Assembly: GCF_000333015.1 (NCBI RefSeq)
Contig: NZ_BANT01000029.1
Location: 1 to 64,000 of the forward strand
Length of the DNA: 64,000 bases
Reading direction: 5' to 3'
From: Gordonia hirsuta DSM 44140 = NBRC 16056
GTDB lineage: Bacteria; Actinomycetota; Actinomycetes; Mycobacteriales; Mycobacteriaceae
The notes below the pieces were generated by a model that worked only from the letters and a program-made list of their open reading frames with translations, was not told the origin of the DNA and searched no databases. Each line of letters opens with the position of its first letter. Position 1 is the stretch's first letter. The position numbers and the translations under genes are program-made. This document shows positions 1 to 9,444 of the stretch, piece after piece.

Positions 1-1361
1 CGGGGTCCGCGCGAGCCGGCGGCGGTTCCACGAGCAGCGCTTCCGCTGCCCGAACGCGAGCCGCGGCCGCCCGAAGCGCCACCGCGACCACCCTGCCCGC
101 CGCGACCGGAGCGGGCCTGCCCACCGCCGGAACGCTTACGCGGGGCCTGCTGCTGCGGGGCCGGAGCCGGGGCCGGCTCACGGTACGGGGCACGCTCGCC
201 GACCAGGGCGTCAACGGCCGGCGAACCGGCGGTCACCTGCTGCGGGGTCACCTTGATGGCGGCCTTCTGCAGCATCTTGCGCAGATCGGCGCGCTGCTCG
301 GGCAGGCAGACGGTCACCACGTCACCGTCGCTGCCGGCGCGGGCGGTACGGCCCGAACGATGCAGGAAGGCTTTGTGCTCGGCCGGCGGATCGACGTGGA
401 CCACCAGCTCGACATCGTCGACGTGCACACCGCGCGCGGCCACATCGGTGGCCACCAGCACGCGCGCGCCGTCGTCGGCGGCGAAGGAGGCCAGGTTGCG
501 GTCACGTTGGTTCTGCGACAGGTTGCCGTGCAGATCCACCGCGGGGATCCCGGCGGCGGTCAGCTTCTTGGCCAGCTTCTTGGCCTGATGCTTGGTCCGC
601 ATAAAGAGGATGCGCCGCCCCGACCCGGAAGCCAGTTCCTGCACCAGATCGTTCTTCTCGGCCGCCGAACGAACCTCGAAAACGTGGTGGGTCATCTTCT
701 CCACCGGGCTGGTGGCCTCTTCCAGCGAGTGGGTCACCGGGTCGGTGAGGAACCGCTTGACCAGCTTGTCGACGCCGTTGTCCAGGGTCGCCGAGAACAG
801 CATGCGCTGCCCTCCCTTGGGAGTGGCGTTCAGAATGCGGGTGACGCCGGGGAGGAACCCCAGATCTGCCATATGGTCGGCCTCGTCGAGCACGGTGATC
901 TTCACCTCGTCGAGGGAGACGATGCGCTGGGACATCAGATCTTCCAGGCGGCCCGGGCAGGCGACGACGATGTCGACGCCACCGCGCAGGGCCCGCTCCT
1001 GACCGGTCTGCTTCACCCCACCGAAGATGGTGGTGACGCGCAGGCCCATCGCGCGGGCCATCGGTTCCATCGCCGTGGCGATCTGGGTGGCCAGTTCGCG
1101 GGTCGGCGCCAGCACCAGCCCGGTGGGACGGCCCGGCTTGCGGGTCACCCCGAGTGCGGCGAGCCGGGTCACCATCGGGATGGAGAAGGCCAGGGTCTTG
1201 CCCGAGCCGGTCTTACCGCGGCCGAGGACGTCTCGGCCGGTCAAGCTGTCGGGCAGGGTGTGCTGCTGAATCGGGAAGGGCGCCGTCTTTCCGTCGGCGG
1301 CCAGGGCCTCGACGATCGGTGCGGGAACACCGAGGGAGGCGAAGGTGGGGGTATCGGTCAT
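1..1361 (-). CDS. DEAD-box ATP-dependent RNA helicase (3' end outside window)
   Basis: ATP-dependent RNA helicase of the DEAD-box superfamily, unwinding RNA in the cytoplasm. It starts at an ATG (MTDTPTFASLGVPAP). A Q-motif region is followed by Walker A (GRGKTGSGKT, about residues 46-55), PTRELA, the DEAD box (VLDEADHMADLG, DEAD at about 159-162), SAT (LFSATL), and a helicase C domain with HRSGRTARAG. After about residue 400 comes a Gly/Arg/Ser-rich basic tail typical of RNA-binding extensions; it is still open at the window edge, so the stop is not seen. Which actinobacterial helicase (DeaD, RhlE or another) cannot be decided. The 5' flank carries a short hairpin. Confidence 0.9.
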   Translation of the reverse strand, partial: MTDTPTFASLGVPAPIVEALAADGKTAPFPIQQHTLPDSLTGRDVLGRGKTGSGKTLAFSIPMVTRLAALGVTRKPGRPTGLVLAPTRELATQIATAMEPMARAMGLRVTTIFGGVKQTGQERALRGGVDIVVACPGRLEDLMSQRIVSLDEVKITVLDEADHMADLGFLPGVTRILNATPKGGQRMLFSATLDNGVDKLVKRFLTDPVTHSLEEATSPVEKMTHHVFEVRSAAEKNDLVQELASGSGRRILFMRTKHQAKKLAKKLTAAGIPAVDLHGNLSQNQRDRNLASFAADDGARVLVATDVAARGVHVDDVELVVHVDPPAEHKAFLHRSGRTARAGSDGDVVTVCLPEQRADLRKMLQKAAIKVTPQQVTAGSPAVDALVGERAPYREPAPAPAPQQQAPRKRSGGGQARSGRGGQGGRGGASGGRGSRSGSGSAARGTAAGSRGP

Positions 1362-1403
1362 TGCTCAAGCCTTTTCGGCTAAGGACGTCCCGGCACGAAG
1401 CGC

Positions 1404-1423
1404 GCATGCCGCAATCGGCATGC
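1404..1423. other. 8-bp inverted repeat in helicase 5' flank
   Basis: GCATGCCG, a CAAT loop, then CGGCATGC lie 43-62 bp upstream of the helicase ATG. It could be a 5'-UTR hairpin or an operator. The rest of the 241-bp gap between the helicase and aroQ shows no gene that I can support. Confidence 0.35.
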
Positions 1424-1602
1424 ACCTTTCGGCACCGTAAGGAGTCAGGTGGCGAACACGCAGGTGTGCGTATTCGTTCGCCGCAGGAAGGTCTTCGAAT
1501 CGGCGGCGAGATGATCTGCGGCCGGCTTCGGGGGCGTTCTACGACGCGCGGTGTGGAACACCGATGTCCCGACCCTACGCGGTCACCGCGGGCTTCGGCG
1601 AT

Positions 1603-2067
1603 TTAGGAGACGAGCGTCACCAGATGCCGCACGGCGAATTCGTAGCCGCGGATCCCGAATCCCGCGATCACCCCGGCCGCCAGCGGGGAGACGTATGAGT
1701 GGTGCCGGAAACTCTCCCGCGCATGCACATTGCTGATGTGCACCTCCACGATCGGCACCTCCGGCAGCACCAGCGCATCGATCAGCGCGACCGAGGTGTG
1801 CGTCCACGCAGCCGGATTGATGACGATGCCGCTGATCCCTCCGCGCGCGGCGGCCAGGGCGTCGAGCATCTCACCCTCGTGGTTGGTCTGCAGCGCCTCG
1901 ACCGGGTAGCCGAACTCACCGGCCGTGGTGCGCACCAGCTCGACCACATCGTCGAGGGTGGCCGAACCGTACACCTGCGGCTGCCGCACGCCGAGCATGT
2001 TCAGATTCGGCCCGTTGAGCAGCAGAATCGGCAGCGGTTGTCCCGCTTCGCGGGCTGGGATCGACAT
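1603..2067 (-). CDS. aroQ: Type II 3-dehydroquinate dehydratase
   Basis: Converts 3-dehydroquinate to 3-dehydroshikimate in the shikimate pathway (cytoplasmic). The protein has 154 aa, normal for the small dodecameric type II enzyme. Family motifs are visible: NGPNLNMLG near the N-terminus, the catalytic Tyr in RQPQVYG (about Y33), NPAAWTHTS, and EVHISNVHARESFRHHS with the active-site His. The frame is open for 92 more codons upstream, but family length and the NGPNLN position favour the ATG at 2067. A TAGACT box lies 7 nt before this ATG, which suggests a leaderless mRNA. Confidence 0.95.
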   Translation of the reverse strand: MSIPAREAGQPLPILLLNGPNLNMLGVRQPQVYGSATLDDVVELVRTTAGEFGYPVEALQTNHEGEMLDALAAARGGISGIVINPAAWTHTSVALIDALVLPEVPIVEVHISNVHARESFRHHSYVSPLAAGVIAGFGIRGYEFAVRHLVTLVS

Positions 2068-2074
2068 GCGGTGA

Positions 2075-2080
2075 AGTCTA
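2075..2080 (-). promoter_or_regulatory. aroQ -10 box (leaderless start)
   Basis: TAGACT on the minus strand ends 7 nt before the aroQ ATG. This matches the TANNNT -10 form and would place the transcription start at or near the start codon. No Shine-Dalgarno sequence is present. Confidence 0.45.
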
Positions 2081-2158
2081 CGCGGCGAACCGGTCACAGA
2101 AACCCCAACAGTCTCGTATGTCCCTTTGTTCGGCACCTGTGCATGGTAAGCAGCAGAT

Positions 2159-2587
2159 ATGACTACCAACCCGAACGATCCCGGCATCGTCTCCACCGAC
2201 CCCAACCGCAACAATCCATGGGCCGTGGGCACCGCTTGGGCGGCCGCCGCCCTGCTGCTGGTGGCCTCGGTCCTGGCCTTCTTCCAGGGCATCGCCGCCG
2301 TCGCCAACGACGAGACCCTCGTGCTGGTCGACACCGAATACATCTACGCCTTCAACCTGACCACGTGGGGCTGGATCCACATCGTGCTGGGCATCATCGG
2401 TGCCGCCATCGCGATCGGTGTCTTCGGTGGCGCCCTGTGGGCCCGGGCCTGCGCGATCGTGATCGCCGCCCTGTCGATCGTCGCCAACTTCCTGTGGCTG
2501 CCCTACACCCCGTGGTGGTCGATCCTGATCATCGCGATCGACATCCTGGTGATCTGGGCTATGGCCAACTGGACCGGCGACAACTGA
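2159..2587 (+). CDS. DUF7144-type four-helix membrane protein
   Basis: A 142-aa protein that I recognise as a DUF7144-like actinobacterial membrane protein; its function is unknown. About four hydrophobic helices are visible: WAAAALLLVASVLAFFQGI, a WIHIVLGIIGAAIAIGVF stretch, ALSIVANFLWLPY and a final SILIIAIDILVIWAM stretch. The FNLTTWGWIH and FLWLPYTPWWSI motifs are the features I associate with the family. It stands alone between divergent aroQ and downstream embC, which has its own promoter. Confidence 0.75.
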   Translation: MTTNPNDPGIVSTDPNRNNPWAVGTAWAAAALLLVASVLAFFQGIAAVANDETLVLVDTEYIYAFNLTTWGWIHIVLGIIGAAIAIGVFGGALWARACAIVIAALSIVANFLWLPYTPWWSILIIAIDILVIWAMANWTGDN

Positions 2588-2648
2588 TCCCACGCAGGGG
2601 TGGCGCCGCACCGGCGCCTCACCTGCAACCCCGGCACAGGGGCATCGC

Positions 2649-2654
2649 TACGAT
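2649..2654 (+). promoter_or_regulatory. embC -10 box (leaderless start)
   Basis: TACGAT ends 6 nt before the GTG start of embC, with no Shine-Dalgarno sequence. This is the arrangement of a leaderless actinobacterial transcript. Confidence 0.45.
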
Positions 2655-2660
2655 GCCCCT

Positions 2661-5600
2661 GTGCCTTTCACTTCTGTCCGGCGGGCCCAACTCACCGCCA
2701 TCATCGCGGGCCTGACCGGTTTCCTTCTGGCACTGCTGACTCCGCTGCTCCCGGTGGAGCAGACCACGGCCGAAATCTCCTGGCCGCAGCACGACACCGT
2801 CGAATCGGTGACCGCGCCGCTGATCTCGTATGCACCGATCGATCTGCAGGCCACCATCCCGTGCATCGCCGCCGACCGGCTGCCGGCCGACCAGACGATC
2901 CTGCTCTCGACCACCTCGCCGTCGTCGCCCAAGGCCGCCGAACGCGGGCTGTCGGTGCGGGTCTCCCCGGCCGCGGCGTCGGTCGACGGTACGGCCGGAC
3001 GCACCGTCGAGGTGATCAACCGGAACATTCCGATCCTGGCTGCACCGCTGGACCGGGTGCTGTCGACCGACTGCACCCGGCTCGAGATCTCCGCCGACGC
3101 CGATCAGGTGACGGCCACCTTCGTCGGTCTGCGCGGCGACGACGGCGAACCGCTGAGCGGCTCGAGCCCCTACTCGGGCGATCAGCGCCCACAACTGACG
3201 GGGCTGTTCACCGGCCTGTCCGGTCCGGCGCAGGATCTGCCCGGTCTGTCCGCGCAGGTGGAGATCGACTCGCGCTACAGCACCGTCCCGACGGTGCTCA
3301 AGTGGCTGGCCATCATCCTCGGCGTCCTCATGACGATCGTGTCGCTGGCGGCGCTGGCCAGGCTCGACGCCACCGACGGACGCCGGCACCGACGCTTCTT
3401 CCCCGCCCGCTGGTGGCGGCTGAACTCGCGCGATTACACCGTGATCGGCCTGCTGCTGCTGTGGCACTTCGTCGGACCCAACACCTCCGACGACGGCTAT
3501 CTGATGACGATGTCGCGGGTGGCCCAGGAGAGCGATTACACGGCGAACTACTTCCGCTGGTTCGGCGCCCCCGAGTCGCCCTTCGGCTGGTATTACCAGG
3601 TCTTCGGCCTACTCAGCCAGGTCACCGTCGCCAGTCCGTGGATGCGGATCCCGGCGCTGGCCTGCGGAATCGCGAGCTGGCTGATCATCAGCCACGAGGT
3701 GCTGCCCCGGCTGGGCCGGACCGCTTCGGTGGGGCGGGCCCCGGCCTGGACCGCGGCCGTGATCTTCCTGGCCTACTGGTTCCCGTTCAACAACGGTCTG
3801 CGGCCCGAGCCGATCATCTGCCTGGGTGCACTGCTGACCTGGGTCTCGGTGGAACGCTCGATCGCCACCGGCCGACTCCTGCCGGCCGCGGTCGCCTGTC
3901 TGATCGCCGCCTTCTCCATCGCCGCCGGACCCACGGGGGTCCTGGCCGTCGCCGCCCTGGTCGCCGGGGCCCGGCCGATGCTGCTGGCCCTGGTGCGACG
4001 GGCCGGCGCCGTGGCCGAGGCGACCGGGAGTTCGCGCACCCGCGCCTACCTGAGTCTGATCGCCCCGATCCTGGCCGCGGCCACCTTCGTGTTGTTCGTC
4101 GTCTTCACCAACCTGACACTGGCCGCCTTCACCCAGAGCTCGGCGATGAAGACCGATGTCGGCCCGTCGGCCAACTGGTACAACGAGATCAGCCGTTACT
4201 CGTCGCTGTTCGCTTTCTCCGCCGACGGCTCGGTGATGCGCCGCTTCGCCGTGCTGGCGATGGTGCTGTCGCTGGTGGTGGCCGGCGCAGTCCTGATCCG
4301 CAAGGGCCGGATCCCCGGTACCGCAGCCGGACCGGCCCAACGCATCGTCGGCATCATCTTCGCCTCGCTGCTGTTCCTGATCTTCACCCCGACCAAGTGG
4401 ACGCATCACTTCGGCGTCTTCGCCGGACTGGCCGCGGCCCTGGCGGCGCTGGCCACGATCGCCGCCAGCGCAGAAGCCACCCATTCCCGACGCAACCGCA
4501 CCCTGTTCGCGGCCCTGGTCGTCTTCATCACCGGCCTGGCCCTGACCGGCCCGAACTCCTACTACTATTCCTCGGCGTGGGGCATGCCGTGGGGCGTGTG
4601 GCAGGTGACCATCGCCGGTGCGATGGTCGGGCAGGTCCTGCTGTACCTGACGCTGCTGCTGCTGGCCGTGGCCCTGTGGTTCCACCTGCGGGAGCCGTTC
4701 GCCGGAACCGACCCCGGCCACGACGACCCCGCCCACACCCGGCCGAGCCGGACACGCCGCATCCTGACCCTCCCCGCCCGCGCACCGATGGGCTTCGCCG
4801 GCGGCGCCCTGGTGGCCTTCGCGGTGATCACCGCGATCGTCGCCGGTATCAACCAGAGCAACTCGTACTCGGTGCCGCGCAGCAACTTCGAGGCGCTGCT
4901 GGGCCGGCCGTGCAGCATGGCCGACAAGATCTGGGTGGAAGAAGATCCCAGCGACTACCTGCTGACCCCGGTCGACGGCACCCTGCGCGATCCGCTCGCC
5001 GGGCCGTCGTCCCAACCGGCCGGCAGCGACCGCCCGGCTACCATCTCCTTCACCGCCAACGGCGTGCCCGAGGACGTGAAGGTGCAGGCCTCGTCCGGAA
5101 GCCTGGGTGTACTGGCCGGAGCGGCGCACGCCGACCCGGATCTGCTGATCGCCAACAGCGGCGGCACCGGCGGCGGCACCCTGGCCTCCCCGGGCGTCAA
5201 CGGCAGCCTGGCCGCGCTGCCCTTCGGTCTGGATCCGGCACGCACCGCCGTCCTGGGCAGCTACTCCGACGGCGCCCAGACCCTGGCGGACCTGACCTCC
5301 GGCTGGTATCGGCTGCCCGCCGACTACGCCGACTACCCGCTGATCACCTTCTCGGTGGCCGGCAACTTCTCGCGTGGCGAACTGCAGCTGGAGTACACCG
5401 ACCAGCCGGTCGGCGCCGACACCCTTGACGGGCAGCTGTCCCCCACCGGTGCGATCGATATGATCGATCCGGGTCCCACCACCGCCTGGCGTAACGTCCG
5501 GATCGACACCGCGGGCCTGCCCAACGACCTGACGGCGATCCGCATCGTCGCCGACGACCACAGCCTGGCGCCGGACCATTACATGGTGGTCACGCCACCG

Positions 5601-5990
5601 CGGCTACCGCAGATGAGCACCATGCAAGACACGGTCGGCTCCACCGATCCGGTGCACGTGGACTGGACTTCCGGTCTGGTGGTGCCCTGCCAGCGTCCGT
5701 TCAACTTCCACGCCGGTGTCGCCGAGATGCCCCAGTGGCGGATCAAGCCCGGCGCCGATCTGGCGGCCGCGGTCGGCGCCTGGCAGAGCGCCCAGGGCGG
5801 CGGCCCCCTCGGCTGGCTGGAGGTGACGCAGCGGCCGGACACCGTCGCGACCTACTTGCAGGGCGACATCGGCCGGGATTGGGGCGCGCTGGAACGCTAT
5901 ACCCCGTACGACGATGCCCGCCCCGCGGTGATCGACTACGCCACCCGCGTGCGCAGCGGTCTGTGGAGTCCGGCACCGATCCGGCACTGA
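2661..5990 (+). CDS. embC: Arabinosyltransferase EmbC-like (first of three)
   Basis: Integral membrane GT-C arabinosyltransferase that uses decaprenyl-phosphoryl-arabinose. In mycobacteria EmbC extends the arabinan of lipoarabinomannan. The protein has 1109 aa, normal for the family. An N-terminal helix (about residues 10-30) precedes a periplasmic carbohydrate-binding-like domain. A multi-helix core follows, opening with the catalytic acidic loop NTSDDGYLMTMSR. The C-terminal periplasmic region carries LPFGLDPARTAVLGSY and the CBM segment LVVPCQRPF. It is named EmbC by its first position in an emb triplet matching M. tuberculosis embC-embA-embB. The aftA-dprE genes that precede embC there are absent just upstream. 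The start is GTG at 2661, 6 nt after a TACGAT box. Confidence 0.88.
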   Translation: MPFTSVRRAQLTAIIAGLTGFLLALLTPLLPVEQTTAEISWPQHDTVESVTAPLISYAPIDLQATIPCIAADRLPADQTILLSTTSPSSPKAAERGLSVRVSPAAASVDGTAGRTVEVINRNIPILAAPLDRVLSTDCTRLEISADADQVTATFVGLRGDDGEPLSGSSPYSGDQRPQLTGLFTGLSGPAQDLPGLSAQVEIDSRYSTVPTVLKWLAIILGVLMTIVSLAALARLDATDGRRHRRFFPARWWRLNSRDYTVIGLLLLWHFVGPNTSDDGYLMTMSRVAQESDYTANYFRWFGAPESPFGWYYQVFGLLSQVTVASPWMRIPALACGIASWLIISHEVLPRLGRTASVGRAPAWTAAVIFLAYWFPFNNGLRPEPIICLGALLTWVSVERSIATGRLLPAAVACLIAAFSIAAGPTGVLAVAALVAGARPMLLALVRRAGAVAEATGSSRTRAYLSLIAPILAAATFVLFVVFTNLTLAAFTQSSAMKTDVGPSANWYNEISRYSSLFAFSADGSVMRRFAVLAMVLSLVVAGAVLIRKGRIPGTAAGPAQRIVGIIFASLLFLIFTPTKWTHHFGVFAGLAAALAALATIAASAEATHSRRNRTLFAALVVFITGLALTGPNSYYYSSAWGMPWGVWQVTIAGAMVGQVLLYLTLLLLAVALWFHLREPFAGTDPGHDDPAHTRPSRTRRILTLPARAPMGFAGGALVAFAVITAIVAGINQSNSYSVPRSNFEALLGRPCSMADKIWVEEDPSDYLLTPVDGTLRDPLAGPSSQPAGSDRPATISFTANGVPEDVKVQASSGSLGVLAGAAHADPDLLIANSGGTGGGTLASPGVNGSLAALPFGLDPARTAVLGSYSDGAQTLADLTSGWYRLPADYADYPLITFSVAGNFSRGELQLEYTDQPVGADTLDGQLSPTGAIDMIDPGPTTAWRNVRIDTAGLPNDLTAIRIVADDHSLAPDHYMVVTPPRLPQMSTMQDTVGSTDPVHVDWTSGLVVPCQRPFNFHAGVAEMPQWRIKPGADLAAAVGAWQSAQGGGPLGWLEVTQRPDTVATYLQGDIGRDWGALERYTPYDDARPAVIDYATRVRSGLWSPAPIRH

Positions 5991-6088
5991 GCCCACCCGG
6001 GAGTCCCGGGTCGACCCATGAGCCTGGGCCCACACTGTGAGTCTGGGACAACCCGGTCCTGGTGTGGGATGCATCGGCCGGGTTCGAC

Positions 6089-6094
6089 TAACCT
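6089..6094 (+). promoter_or_regulatory. embA -10 box
   Basis: TAACCT ends 8 nt before the GTG at 6103 and 2 nt before another in-frame GTG at 6097. It suggests that embA has its own near-leaderless promoter in the gap of about 110 bp after embC. Confidence 0.35.
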
Positions 6095-6102
6095 GAGTGA
6101 TC

Positions 6103-9100
6103 GTGCCTGCCCCGACGACTGAGCCCGCCGAACCCGAGCGTCCCACGCCCTCGGCGCCCCTGTCCGCCCCGCAGGCCCGGCTGCTGGCCGCGGTCGCCGG
6201 ACTGGTCGGCGTCCTCGCCGCGATTCTGGTGCCGTTCCTGCCGGTGTCGACCACCGCGGCCGCCATCACCTGGCCGCAGGGACAAGAACTCAACGCCGAC
6301 GATCCGTCGATCGTGGCGCCACTGATCGCGCAGACCCCGCAGGCACTGGACATCGTGATCCCGTGCGCACCGCTGGCCCGGGCCGCCGCCGATCAGGACG
6401 GCACCTTGCTGGCCACCATGCCGCCGGGCGCCAACCGTCTGGCCAACAGCGCCCTGCAGGTCACCAGCCGCGGCGATCAGGTGACCGTGCTGTTCCGCGC
6501 CAATGCGGCCGCCGGCGCCTCGATCGAGCAGCTGAACTCCCCCGACTGCCGGCATCTGCACATCTTCTCCACCCCGACCGGCACCGGCGCCCAGTTCGTC
6601 GGCGTCGGACCCCAGAAGCTGCTTCCCCCGCAGACCCGGCCGCAGGTCGACGGCCTGTTCACCTCGCTGACCACCCAGCAGGTGAAGGCGATGGCCGACG
6701 CCGGGCTGCGGGCCGACATCACCGTCGACAATCGCTACGAGTCGACTCCGTCGATCCTGAAGATCATCGTCATGGTGATCGCCGTGGTCGCCACCGCGCT
6801 GGCCCTGTTCGCGCTGTTCTGCCTCGACGGTCTGGGCGGCTACCGGGTTCGCCGCGCCTCGGCGCGGCTGACGACCTGGGTCCGCTCGTTCCGGCCGCGC
6901 GCCAGCGACCTCATCGTCACCGCGATCCTGCTGGTGTGGCTGTTCCTGGGCGCCGGCGCCCAAGACGACGGCTACATCCTCAACATGGGCCGGGTCTCCC
7001 ACGACGCCGGCTATCTGCCGAACTACTACCGGTACTTCGGTATCACCGAGGCCCCGTTCGACTGGTACTACAGCTTCCTGGCGGTGTGGTCGTCGATCTC
7101 CACGGCGCTGGTGTGGCTGCACCTGCCTGCCCTGATCGCCGGGCTGGCGTCCTGGTTCCTGGTCAGCCGCGTGGTGCTGCCCCGGCTCGGCGAGACCGTC
7201 GTGCGCAGCCGGTGGGCCACCGGCACCGCGGCCGCGGTCTTCCTCACCTTCTGGATGCCGTTCTGCTCGGGCATGCGCACCGAAGGCATCATCGTTCTGG
7301 GTTCCCTGCTGACCTGGTGGGCCGCCGAGAAGGCGATCACCACCCGGCAGCTGTTCCCGGCGGCCCTGGCGGCCCTGCTGGCGGCGCTGACCCTGACCCT
7401 GGCGCCGCAGGGCGTGATCGGGCTGGCCGTGCTGCTGGTCTGCGCCCGCGCGCTGGTGCAGGTCCTGGCGGCGCGCCGCAGCAGCGACGGCCTGGTGGCA
7501 CTGGTGGCCCCCATCGTCGCCTCCGGTGCGGTGGTGCTGGTCGTCGTCTTCCGCGATCAGACGCTGATGACGGTGCTCGAAGCCATCAAGGTCCGCTACA
7601 CGGTCGGGCCGACGATCCCCTGGTTCCAGGAGTTCGTCCGGTACTACTTCCTGTCGGTCACCACCCCCGACGGCGCGGTGGCCCGCCGGATCCCGGTGTT
7701 CCTGCTGCTTCTGGCACTGCTGGCCACCGCCGCGATTCTGCTGCGCCGCGGCAAGATCGACGGCGTCGTATCCGGTCCGGCCTGGCGCCTGGTCGGCACC
7801 ATCGGACTGACCCTGCTCCTGTGGTTCTTCATCCCGGTCAAGTGGACCGTCCACTTCGGGATCTTCGCCGGCGTCGGCGCAGCCGTGGCGGCACTGGCCG
7901 TCTTGGCGGTGGCCCAGAGCGCGGCCCGCTCGACACGCAATCTGACCGTCTTCGTCACCGCCCTGCTGTTCGCGATGGCGGTGGTCTCGGTCGGCTACAA
8001 CTCCTGGCCGTACGTCTACGACTACGGCATCGCCTGGTTCGACCGTCCGCCGTCACTGGCAGGCATCGAGGTCGCCACCATCCTGCTGGTGCTGTCGGCG
8101 ATCGCCGCCGCTCTGGCCATGTGGCAGACGCTGCGACTGGACTACGTGACCAACAAGGGCATGGCCCACCACCGCCAGGGACAGCCCGACAGTGCCGGCG
8201 ACCGGCGCCGCCTGGCGGTGTCCAGCGCGCCGATCGCGGTGATCGCGGTGGGCACGGTACTGGTGACGCTGGCGTTCTTCGCCAAGGCCGTCGTCGACCG
8301 CTCCCCGGCGATGACCGCGCTGACCACCAATGTGAAGTCGCTGAGCGGGTCCTCCTGCGCGATGGCCGACCAGGTGCTCGCCGAACCCGATCCCAATGCG
8401 AATCTGCTGACCCCGGTCGGCGGGGCGACGGCGACGCAGGCCCTGACCGGCACCGGCAGCGTCGGCTTCAGTCCCGAGGGCGTGCCGGACAGTCTGCTCA
8501 CCGACAAGGTGACCTCGCGTCCGGGCCGGATGCACATCGGCGCCAAACCGTGGACCAACTTCGCCACCGAAGGCACCCTCGGCGCCGGCACCGCCGGCGG
8601 GACCGGACCGCAGACCGTCAACGGCTCCCGCGCAGCCCTGCCGTTCGGGCTGGATCCGGCGACCACCCCGGTGCTGGGCAGCTACCGGTATCCGGCCAAC
8701 GCCCACCTGCGCACCGGCTGGTATCAGCTGCCCGAACGCGACGCCTCACCGCTGTTGGTCTTCGCCACCGCCGGCGCCGTCGCCTCCATCGACGCCCAGG
8801 GCGTCCGCGTGCCCGGCCAGTCCATCGTCGTGCAGTTCGGCCGCCAGGGCGGCGACGGGCGCTTCGAACAGCTCGGCGCCGATGTGCTGCCCATCGATCC
8901 GGGGCCGGTGGTCGCCAACCGGCCGTGGCGCAATCTGCGCGTCCCGATGTCGGCGGCACCGGAGCAGGCCACCGCGATGCGCCTGGTGCTCGACGACACC
9001 AACCTGGGTCCGATGCAGTTCCTGGCGATCACCCCGCCGCGGGCACCGAAGCTGCAGACCCTGCAGGACCTGGTCGGTTCGGACGATCCGACCCTGATCG

Positions 9101-9444
9101 ACGTCGGCGTGGGCGCCTTCTTCCCGTGCCAGCAGCCGATGACGATCCGGCACGGTATCGCCGATGTTCCCCGCTGGCGGATCCTGCCCGACTTCGTCGG
9201 CATGAACCTGTACTCGAAGAACTGGATGGCCGCCAGCAGCGGCGGACTGCTCTCGATCAGCGAGGCGACCACCCGCGCGGAGACCGTCCCGACCTATCTA
9301 CGCGATGACTGGCACCGCGATTGGGGTTCGTTGGAACGACTGACCCCGCTGGCACCCGACGCCGTCGTCGCACGCCCGACGATCGGTGAGGACACCCGCT
9401 GGGGCCTGTCACGCACCGGCAGCATCCGACTGGAGGGCAAATGA
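6103..9444 (+). CDS. embA: Arabinosyltransferase EmbA-like (second of three)
   Basis: Second Emb GT-C arabinosyltransferase, about 1113 aa. In mycobacteria EmbA pairs with EmbB to build the terminal branched arabinan of arabinogalactan. Visible elements are an N-terminal helix, the catalytic loop AQDDGYILNMGR, the YFGITEAPFDWYYSFL periplasmic motif, many core helices, LPFGLDPATTPVLGSY and a C-terminal CBM segment (FFPCQQPMTIRHG). Two in-frame GTGs (6097, 6103) are possible starts; the second is better spaced from the TAACCT box. The stop overlaps the embB ATG by 4 bp (ATGA), so translation is probably coupled. The EmbA name rests on order. Confidence 0.88.
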   Translation: MPAPTTEPAEPERPTPSAPLSAPQARLLAAVAGLVGVLAAILVPFLPVSTTAAAITWPQGQELNADDPSIVAPLIAQTPQALDIVIPCAPLARAAADQDGTLLATMPPGANRLANSALQVTSRGDQVTVLFRANAAAGASIEQLNSPDCRHLHIFSTPTGTGAQFVGVGPQKLLPPQTRPQVDGLFTSLTTQQVKAMADAGLRADITVDNRYESTPSILKIIVMVIAVVATALALFALFCLDGLGGYRVRRASARLTTWVRSFRPRASDLIVTAILLVWLFLGAGAQDDGYILNMGRVSHDAGYLPNYYRYFGITEAPFDWYYSFLAVWSSISTALVWLHLPALIAGLASWFLVSRVVLPRLGETVVRSRWATGTAAAVFLTFWMPFCSGMRTEGIIVLGSLLTWWAAEKAITTRQLFPAALAALLAALTLTLAPQGVIGLAVLLVCARALVQVLAARRSSDGLVALVAPIVASGAVVLVVVFRDQTLMTVLEAIKVRYTVGPTIPWFQEFVRYYFLSVTTPDGAVARRIPVFLLLLALLATAAILLRRGKIDGVVSGPAWRLVGTIGLTLLLWFFIPVKWTVHFGIFAGVGAAVAALAVLAVAQSAARSTRNLTVFVTALLFAMAVVSVGYNSWPYVYDYGIAWFDRPPSLAGIEVATILLVLSAIAAALAMWQTLRLDYVTNKGMAHHRQGQPDSAGDRRRLAVSSAPIAVIAVGTVLVTLAFFAKAVVDRSPAMTALTTNVKSLSGSSCAMADQVLAEPDPNANLLTPVGGATATQALTGTGSVGFSPEGVPDSLLTDKVTSRPGRMHIGAKPWTNFATEGTLGAGTAGGTGPQTVNGSRAALPFGLDPATTPVLGSYRYPANAHLRTGWYQLPERDASPLLVFATAGAVASIDAQGVRVPGQSIVVQFGRQGGDGRFEQLGADVLPIDPGPVVANRPWRNLRVPMSAAPEQATAMRLVLDDTNLGPMQFLAITPPRAPKLQTLQDLVGSDDPTLIDVGVGAFFPCQQPMTIRHGIADVPRWRILPDFVGMNLYSKNWMAASSGGLLSISEATTRAETVPTYLRDDWHRDWGSLERLTPLAPDAVVARPTIGEDTRWGLSRTGSIRLEGK

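Noticed and set aside
2600-5428. A long plus-strand frame of about 940 codons over embC
   Set aside because: It is another frame of embC, Arg/Pro-rich, without any recognisable domain or ribosome site.
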